A DNA stretch of 14,509 nt from JBILVQ01 sp044370375 (lineage in GTDB: Bacteria; Bacteroidota; Bacteroidia; UBA4408): contig JBILVQ010000061.1 in NCBI GenBank assembly GCA_044370375.1, forward strand, positions 1-14,509, in the 5' to 3' direction. Below, piece by piece: positions 6,675 to 11,862 of this stretch. The translations under genes and the position numbers were made by a program. Within the stretch, counting starts at the first letter, position 1. The number at the start of each line of letters is the position of its first letter. The notes under the pieces were generated by a model. The model was not told the DNA's origin. It saw only the letters and a list, made by a program, of their open reading frames with translations, and did not search any database.

Positions 6675-7837
6675 GAATTTTTTCATTTCTATTTTTTATT
6701 GCTCTTTCAAGTAAAGCACTGGCTCAGTTTAGTTTTTCAACGGGCGATCATGTTTTAGAGGTTTCGGGTATGTTATCCTCCTACTACAATTATCGCGAAT
6801 TAAAACAGGGCGAGGTAGATAAGCAAAAGAATCGTTTTAATATGAGGGATGCTTCTTTTACTTTGGAGGGAAGGGTGAAAAAAGTATTTGGCTATCAATT
6901 ACAAATGGATTTTGCTGATATGGCTCAAAATGCTGCCGGTAATGTGGATGACGAAAATCCGGGATTGATGGATGCATTCGTTTATGCCAATTTGTTTTCT
7001 AAGGTAAGAGTAAAAGTAGGATATATGAAAGTTCCATACTCTTTTGGTTCGCTCACTCCTTTTTATCAATCACCTTATTGGCAACGTGCCGAATTTTTGC
7101 GAGGAAATTTTTTTGGAAGAAGAGATGTTGGTGCCCTCATTCAAACTGATTTTTTTAACCGCAAGTTGGAAGTTTGGACAGGCGTTTTTAATGGTCTTGG
7201 TGAAAAATCCTTGAACGGAGATAATGACGCGAGTGGTGGTTTAGAGTTTGCCGGCCGAATTTCATTTTCATACCCCGCACGTTACCGTTTTCAGTTTATC
7301 GACAAACGGGTTAGTAGAATTCCGTTTTTTAGTTTAGGAATTAATCACCGCTATTCTTTAAGAAATATGCCCGCAGGCGAGAATTTAATTCCCGGCAGTG
7401 CAGGTGAGTACGGAATTAAAGTGCTGGATGGAAAAAAATATTTATCAGGGGTCGATTTCTCCTTCCACTATTTAGGTTTTTCTCTTCAAGCCGAAATCCA
7501 TCAATTGTTGGGAAGGCCTAATGATACAACTTCTTTTCTGTTAGGTGGTACCTCCTTAAAGGATAATGAAGGTTTTTTTCGATCCGGTTGCGAGATTGTT
7601 CAACTCAATTATTTTTGGAAAAGAGCCAGAACTGGATTTTCTGTTCGCTACGAAAATATGAATGTGAATGATTTGTTTGCAGGCTCCACCAGCCGCTTAA
7701 CCTATGCTTTGTTCTATGCTATTAAAGGAACGGAAAGTATGATCAAGGCGAATTATACCAGTATTTTATCGGAGGATGCCATTGATCCTTTAAAGTACAC
7801 CGCTCAGTTTAGAATTGGATGGCAATGGATGTTTTAA
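6671..7837 (+). CDS. OprP/OprO-like outer-membrane porin
   Basis: This 388-residue outer-membrane protein has a signal peptide (MRIFSFLFFIALSSKALAQ, cleavage near 18) and alternating beta strands, and it ends in QWMF with the terminal Phe typical of barrels. Early features fit the phosphate-selective porin O/P family: FNMRDASFTLEGRVKKVFGYQLQMDFAD, a FVYANL strand, VKVGYMKVPYSFGSLTP, then RAEFLRGNFFGRRDVGALI and a VWTGVFNG strand. In this family the name often overstates specificity, since many Bacteroidota members have unknown substrates. The start ATG overlaps the propeller gene stop by four bases. The second LTD gene begins nine bases after its stop, so all probably share one transcript. 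Confidence 0.82.
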   Translation: MRIFSFLFFIALSSKALAQFSFSTGDHVLEVSGMLSSYYNYRELKQGEVDKQKNRFNMRDASFTLEGRVKKVFGYQLQMDFADMAQNAAGNVDDENPGLMDAFVYANLFSKVRVKVGYMKVPYSFGSLTPFYQSPYWQRAEFLRGNFFGRRDVGALIQTDFFNRKLEVWTGVFNGLGEKSLNGDNDASGGLEFAGRISFSYPARYRFQFIDKRVSRIPFFSLGINHRYSLRNMPAGENLIPGSAGEYGIKVLDGKKYLSGVDFSFHYLGFSLQAEIHQLLGRPNDTTSFLLGGTSLKDNEGFFRSGCEIVQLNYFWKRARTGFSVRYENMNVNDLFAGSTSRLTYALFYAIKGTESMIKANYTSILSEDAIDPLKYTAQFRIGWQWMF

Positions 7838-7846
7838 TAACCCAAA

Positions 7847-8626
7847 ATGTTTAACATGAAAACTACTTTGATTGGCTTATTTTTTTTAGCATTGTTTGGA
7901 CAAACACATGCACAAATTACAGCATTAAGATTGAATGAAATTGTTTCTACCAATTCTTTCCTTCTTTCTGATTTAAACAATGCAGGCGATTGGATAGAAA
8001 TTTACAATCCAACAGCCAATGATATTAATTTGGGCGGATTTTACATAACCGATGATCCGGCAGTCCTTACCAAATATCAAATACCTTCAGGCAATCCCGA
8101 TTTTACAATTCCTCCCGGTGGTTTTATGCTGGTTTGGGCCGATGATTCTGCATCCGGTTTACATGCAAACTTCAAACTTTCTTCGGCCGGTGAATTTTTT
8201 GCCTTGGTTGAAGCAAATGGTTCTTCTATCGTAGATAGTGTTACTTTTCCTGCTCTTTCCGCTGATTATTCCTGGGGTAGGGCAGTTGACGCTACAGGAA
8301 ATTGGGTCCAATTTAGCCCGGCTACCACAACCCCTGCATCTAGCAATCAATCAACCTCCGTTGGGGTGGTAGATGATGTTTTTTCAAACATTAAAGTGCT
8401 TAACGGTGGAGCGAATCACTGTATGCTTGAATACAACTGTTCTTCTTCAGGAAGCGTTGTGTTGGCATGGTACAATGCTTTGGGTCAAACCATTTCCCTG
8501 CAAGAAACAACAGTGGGCATAGGCATCAACCGAACGGAAGCTCCATCAGCCATTGGTAGGGGGATTAATTATTTTTCACTTTCAATGAATGGAAAAATAA
8601 TTACCCGAAAGATTTTTATTGAATAG
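7847..8626 (+). CDS. Secreted LTD protein with T9SS C-terminal sorting domain
   Basis: The 259-residue product has a signal peptide with cleavage near THAQ (residue 23). ATG 7856 (residue 4) is an equally good start and removes only MFN. One LTD domain spans about 26-165: LRLNEIVSTN, GDWIEIYNP (47-55), LGGFYITDD, IPPGGFMLVWADD, FKLSSAGEFFAL, IVDSVTF and WGRA. A Ser/Thr/Asn-rich linker follows. The last about 80 residues look like a type A T9SS sorting domain, with VVLAWYNALGQTI (204-216), a Gly/Asn turn, GRGINYFSLSMNGKIITRK and FIE at the end. The protein should therefore cross the outer membrane by T9SS and be released or attached at the surface. Its LTD aligns along its length with that of the lipoprotein at 5380. 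No enzyme domain is seen. Confidence 0.85.
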   Translation: MFNMKTTLIGLFFLALFGQTHAQITALRLNEIVSTNSFLLSDLNNAGDWIEIYNPTANDINLGGFYITDDPAVLTKYQIPSGNPDFTIPPGGFMLVWADDSASGLHANFKLSSAGEFFALVEANGSSIVDSVTFPALSADYSWGRAVDATGNWVQFSPATTTPASSNQSTSVGVVDDVFSNIKVLNGGANHCMLEYNCSSSGSVVLAWYNALGQTISLQETTVGIGINRTEAPSAIGRGINYFSLSMNGKIITRKIFIE

Positions 8627-8630
8627 GGAT

Positions 8631-10577
8631 TTATTCTTCGAATTGCACAGCAATAATTTGAATCTTCCTTTCCGAAGCTGCCTTTCTTGAATAAACAGAC
8701 CCTGCTTTGTCTAAAGGGTTGTCGCTAACCATTGGAGACGCTTTTAGTTCCCCAATGTCCTCTGTAACAATCCGCAACTGTTCTTTATCAAGGTAGGGCT
8801 TGAAGATGCCGTTTTTACACAAATAAAAGTAATTGATTAAACTTGAAATTCTTCTTTGTGCAAGGGCAATGTTATATTCGCTGGATGCCAGCGGACTGCA
8901 ATATCCTTTAAAAGTTAGAACAATTTTTCCACCCTTTTCAAGCAAATCTGGTAATTGGTCGGTAAATTTCACCAGGTCCTGATAGCCGGAAATAACCGAG
9001 TCTTCAAAAAACGTCTCTATCTCCTCCATGGCCTCCATTTTTTCATCATAGGTTAAACCCTTCGAATATTCAGAAATATATTTTTGACGTTGACTGATGT
9101 AGGCTTTGTAAGTTTCATCGTAAGGAATATTTGTTTTTGTTTTTTTTGTTTTGGGTTCCGGTTCATCATTATTGAAAAACAATGATAAGGGCAACAAACT
9201 CTTAACAATATTTTTTCTGATGAGGATTGAATCTTGTTTTAATAATTCTTCTTCTTCTTCTAACGGTTTTCCTTGCGAGTAAGTAAACAAATTATTGCAA
9301 CAGGCTTCCTTTTCTAATTGGCCAATACCCAGCCGGTTGCTTGCGAAATATAATTGGTTGTTTTTTTTATCATACATCGGATACAAATCATTGTATCCTG
9401 AGTTAATCATCCAGCCGGGGTTTTCAGCCTGGCTAAATATTTCCTGTTGGTATTTGCTTTGAAAAATGTCAAAATTCCCTAGACCTTCATGCCCATCCGA
9501 ACTAAAGAAAAGTATTTTGCAGTGGTGACAAAAGAATGGTGTTATCTCATTCCCGGAGGTGTTAATGGTACTGCCTGCATTTTGAGGATTCGACCAAGTG
9601 CCATCGCTGTTTTTTTCACTCATCCATAGATCCATTCCTCCCATTCCTCCGATGCGGTTAGAACTGAAAATTAATTTCGTTTTTCCTCCCGATTCAAAGA
9701 GGGTTGGATGGGTAAAGGTAAATCCCTCTTCATTTAACGGAAGGGGTAACAAAACCTTGGTGCGTATTGCATTCGAATCTAATGTTGCTTCAAATAAGTT
9801 ACAAATAATTTGGTCCTTTTCCTCTCGGCAAAGCGTGCAGATTATTTCTTGCCGGATTGGATGAAAAGTAATGCCTCCTACCATACTGGCGACTTCACCC
9901 GAAGGATAATACACGGCTATTTTTTTTGCATTTTTATCCCGGTCTTTTGCCGACATTAAAGAATGAAAAGTTTGTTTATTCTCTTCCGTTTTTCTAACAA
10001 AATATAGGGTTGAATCTTTATAGAAAGGGCTGTACTCTGCCTCTTCATGATTGATGTAGGGAGGTAATTTTTGAACCAATGTACCTGATTGTAACTGTAC
10101 CATCGCCTCCTGACAAATTTTTTTGTCCTTCATACACTGCTCATACAATTTCGGATTTTTTTTCCTAACCGAACGCCCTGTTTTGTCGAGTAGTTTGATT
10201 GCTTTTTTATAATCACCTGTAATTTTATAACTCATAGCCAGCGAATAGCCAACTTCTTTGTATTGTTTTTTAATATCTAGCTTTTGTACTTTTTCGAAGG
10301 CGTAAATGGCTTTTTTGTAAAGAAATATTTTTTCGCAGCAATGCGCGAATTGAAACCATACCGCAGGGTCAAGTGAATCTTTTTCGAGATAGCTTTTATA
10401 GTAAAAAAATGCATTTGGAAAATCACCTGCCTTGTAGGATTCTTCGGCCAGTTGAATGATTTTCTTTTGCATGGTTTGAGCCTTGCTTCCTACACCTGAA
10501 CCTAAGAAAAGCACAAAAAGGGAGAAAACTGCCTTTGAAACAGCATTTTTTAAGTAATTTTTTTGCAAGCCTTCCAT
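8631..10577 (-). CDS. PorE-like periplasmic protein: TPR, PD40 propeller and divergent OmpA-like domain
   Basis: The 648-residue product begins with a signal peptide ending near SKAQ (residues 31-34). TPR-like helices follow at about 38-135 (AEESYKAGDFPNAFFYYKSYLEKD, AIYAFEKVQ, SYKITGDYKKAIKLL). A PD40/WD40-like propeller spans about 175-435, with repeats LIFSSNRIGGMGGMDLW (302-318), ILFFSSDGHEGLGNFDIF (355-372) and LYFASNRLG. An acidic then Lys-rich linker leads to an OmpA-like domain at about 525-645, including LTFKGYCSPLASSEYN and ALAQRRISSLINYF. This order resembles PorE, a T9SS component thought to tie the machine to peptidoglycan; I do not see a carboxypeptidase regulatory domain between propeller and OmpA domain. 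The usual GHTD of peptidoglycan-binding OmpA domains is replaced by GYCS (557-560). It lies next to a T9SS cargo gene. It may be a PorE relative rather than the true orthologue. Confidence 0.75.
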   Translation of the reverse strand: MEGLQKNYLKNAVSKAVFSLFVLFLGSGVGSKAQTMQKKIIQLAEESYKAGDFPNAFFYYKSYLEKDSLDPAVWFQFAHCCEKIFLYKKAIYAFEKVQKLDIKKQYKEVGYSLAMSYKITGDYKKAIKLLDKTGRSVRKKNPKLYEQCMKDKKICQEAMVQLQSGTLVQKLPPYINHEEAEYSPFYKDSTLYFVRKTEENKQTFHSLMSAKDRDKNAKKIAVYYPSGEVASMVGGITFHPIRQEIICTLCREEKDQIICNLFEATLDSNAIRTKVLLPLPLNEEGFTFTHPTLFESGGKTKLIFSSNRIGGMGGMDLWMSEKNSDGTWSNPQNAGSTINTSGNEITPFFCHHCKILFFSSDGHEGLGNFDIFQSKYQQEIFSQAENPGWMINSGYNDLYPMYDKKNNQLYFASNRLGIGQLEKEACCNNLFTYSQGKPLEEEEELLKQDSILIRKNIVKSLLPLSLFFNNDEPEPKTKKTKTNIPYDETYKAYISQRQKYISEYSKGLTYDEKMEAMEEIETFFEDSVISGYQDLVKFTDQLPDLLEKGGKIVLTFKGYCSPLASSEYNIALAQRRISSLINYFYLCKNGIFKPYLDKEQLRIVTEDIGELKASPMVSDNPLDKAGSVYSRKAASERKIQIIAVQFEE

Positions 10578-10665
10578 GAAAGGCTAAAGTTAAATTATTT
10601 TTGTAAATGAATGTATTTCCTGCCAATTGAGTGCATTCCCTGACCCGCAAAGCCCCCGCAAGCCT

Positions 10666-10683
10666 TGATTTTGAATAAAATCA
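10666..10683. repeat. Small inverted repeat in the divergent region
   Basis: TGATTTT (10666-10672) and AAAATCA (10677-10683) are perfect 7-base arms around GAAT. It lacks a U-tract, and no gene ends nearby, so a terminator is unlikely. An operator or chance AT-rich symmetry are the alternatives. Confidence 0.35.
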
Positions 10684-10769
10684 GCCTTCCTGTCTATTTC
10701 CGAGAAAATGAGACCCAATCAGACGCGTGGAATTATCGCGCCAGTAATCGTCCATGATTGCGGGTGTTT

Positions 10770-10802
10770 TTGTTTTTTTTTTCGATTATCTTGGTATTTT
10801 TG
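10770..10802 (+). promoter_or_regulatory. Candidate promoter of plsC-gatC-polA
   Basis: TTG at 10770-10772, a 22-base T-rich spacer and TATTTTTG at 10795-10802 fit TTG-N17-23-TAnnTTTG. The -7 element is an exact match, 23 bases before the plsC start. This is the most complete promoter match in the window. Confidence 0.48.
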
Positions 10803-10825
10803 AGGTAAATTAGCCGCCCTTTGAT

Positions 10826-11560
10826 ATGCGATTAATTGCCGGAATAATTTGGAAAACTTATTTTTTGTTGTACTTCAGTATAACACTCATGTTGTTGTTT
10901 CCGCTATTTTACATTTTTTTGCTCCATCGTAGTTTGTATCCTTTTGCTTTTGTTCTGAAGAAATTCTGGGCACGCATTCTGGCTTTAGGAGGTGCTATTT
11001 ATCCTTCAGTGGTTTGGAATTACAAGCCAAAAAAAAACCAAACGTTTATCATCGTTTCAAATCATACAAGCTATCTTGATATTGTAATCAGCTATTGTTT
11101 CCTCAGTCATTATTTCGTGTTTATGGGCAAGGAGGAGCTCAGGAAACTACCCTTGTTCAGAGTATTTTTTAAAGACATGAACATAACCGTAAACCGAAAA
11201 AGTAAATTGGGAAGTCATCGTGCTTTTCTGCGCGCAGCAAGCGAATTGAAAGGTGGCCATAGTGTGATGATTTTTCCGGAAGGCACCATTTCTAAAAAAG
11301 CACCGCTCATGCAACCCTTTAAGAATGGCGCTTTTAAACTTGCCATTGACTTGCAAATTCCTATTTTGCCGGTTACTTTCATGGATAATTACAAACTGCT
11401 TGAAGACAAGCCCTATTTCAGAGGAATCATGCGGCCTGGCGTTTCCAGAATTGTGGTGCACCAACCCATTGCAACAACTGGAATTTCAGAAGACGGACTG
11501 GAAGCATTGAAACTAACCGTGAAAGAAGCGATTGAAAAACCTTTTCTAACAAAAACATAA
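10826..11560 (+). CDS. plsC: 1-acyl-sn-glycerol-3-phosphate acyltransferase
   Basis: This membrane-associated enzyme acylates lysophosphatidic acid to phosphatidic acid in phospholipid synthesis. The 244-residue protein has a hydrophobic N-terminal segment (about 10-35). The catalytic HX4D motif is NHTSYLD, with H80 and D85. Further motifs are FMGKEELRKLPLF (about 99-111), the substrate-binding block FPEGT (150-154) and PILPVTF with a following polar stretch. Length and motif spacing are normal. ATG 10826 is the only start that keeps the full hydrophobic segment. gatC begins four bases after its stop, so the gene probably leads an operon. Other lysophospholipid acyltransferases share these motifs, so the acceptor is inferred. 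Confidence 0.92.
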   Translation: MRLIAGIIWKTYFLLYFSITLMLLFPLFYIFLLHRSLYPFAFVLKKFWARILALGGAIYPSVVWNYKPKKNQTFIIVSNHTSYLDIVISYCFLSHYFVFMGKEELRKLPLFRVFFKDMNITVNRKSKLGSHRAFLRAASELKGGHSVMIFPEGTISKKAPLMQPFKNGAFKLAIDLQIPILPVTFMDNYKLLEDKPYFRGIMRPGVSRIVVHQPIATTGISEDGLEALKLTVKEAIEKPFLTKT

Positions 11561-11564
11561 TCTT

Positions 11565-11861
11565 ATGAGCCGAATTGATGAAGTAACCGTAGATAAAATT
11601 GCCCATCTTGCACGCCTGCGTTTTTCTGAGGCCGAGAAACCTGAAATCATGGCCGATTTAAACAGAATTCTGGCCTTTGTTGATCAGCTGAATGAGGTTG
11701 ACACCAAGGACTTAAGTCCCCTTATTTATTTAACAGAGGAGCATAACCACATGAGGAAAGATGAGGTAATCCAGGTAATCAGTCACCGTGATGCCTTATT
11801 GAATGCTCCTGACAAGGATTCAGATTATTTTAGAGTTCCAAAGGTGGTCAACAAGCAATAG
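11565..11861 (+). CDS. gatC: Asp-tRNA(Asn)/Glu-tRNA(Gln) amidotransferase subunit C
   Basis: GatC is the small subunit that wraps around GatA and stabilises the GatCAB complex, which converts mischarged Glu-tRNA(Gln) or Asp-tRNA(Asn) to the correct amide form. The 98-residue length is typical. Motifs are VDKIAHLARLRFSEAE near the N-terminus, ILAFVDQLNEVDTKDLSPL (about 35-53), then LRKD-like MRKDEV and the C-terminal DYFRVPKVV. GatA and GatB are not in this window, so the subunits are not encoded together here. The gene is packed between plsC (4-base gap) and polA (1-base gap). Confidence 0.95.
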   Translation: MSRIDEVTVDKIAHLARLRFSEAEKPEIMADLNRILAFVDQLNEVDTKDLSPLIYLTEEHNHMRKDEVIQVISHRDALLNAPDKDSDYFRVPKVVNKQ

Positions 11862-11862
11862 A

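Larger units (their letters stand above)
10578..10825. promoter_or_regulatory. 248-base divergent intergenic region
   Basis: This gap separates the minus-strand PorE-like gene from plsC and must hold both promoters. A weak -7-like element for the minus strand (TAACTTTA, 10592-10585) lies just upstream of the PorE-like start, with one mismatch and no -33. A near-repeat of CCCGCAA occurs twice at about 10644-10660. A long T-rich stretch at 10765-10782 precedes the plsC promoter. No small gene or RNA is recognised. Confidence 0.5.
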
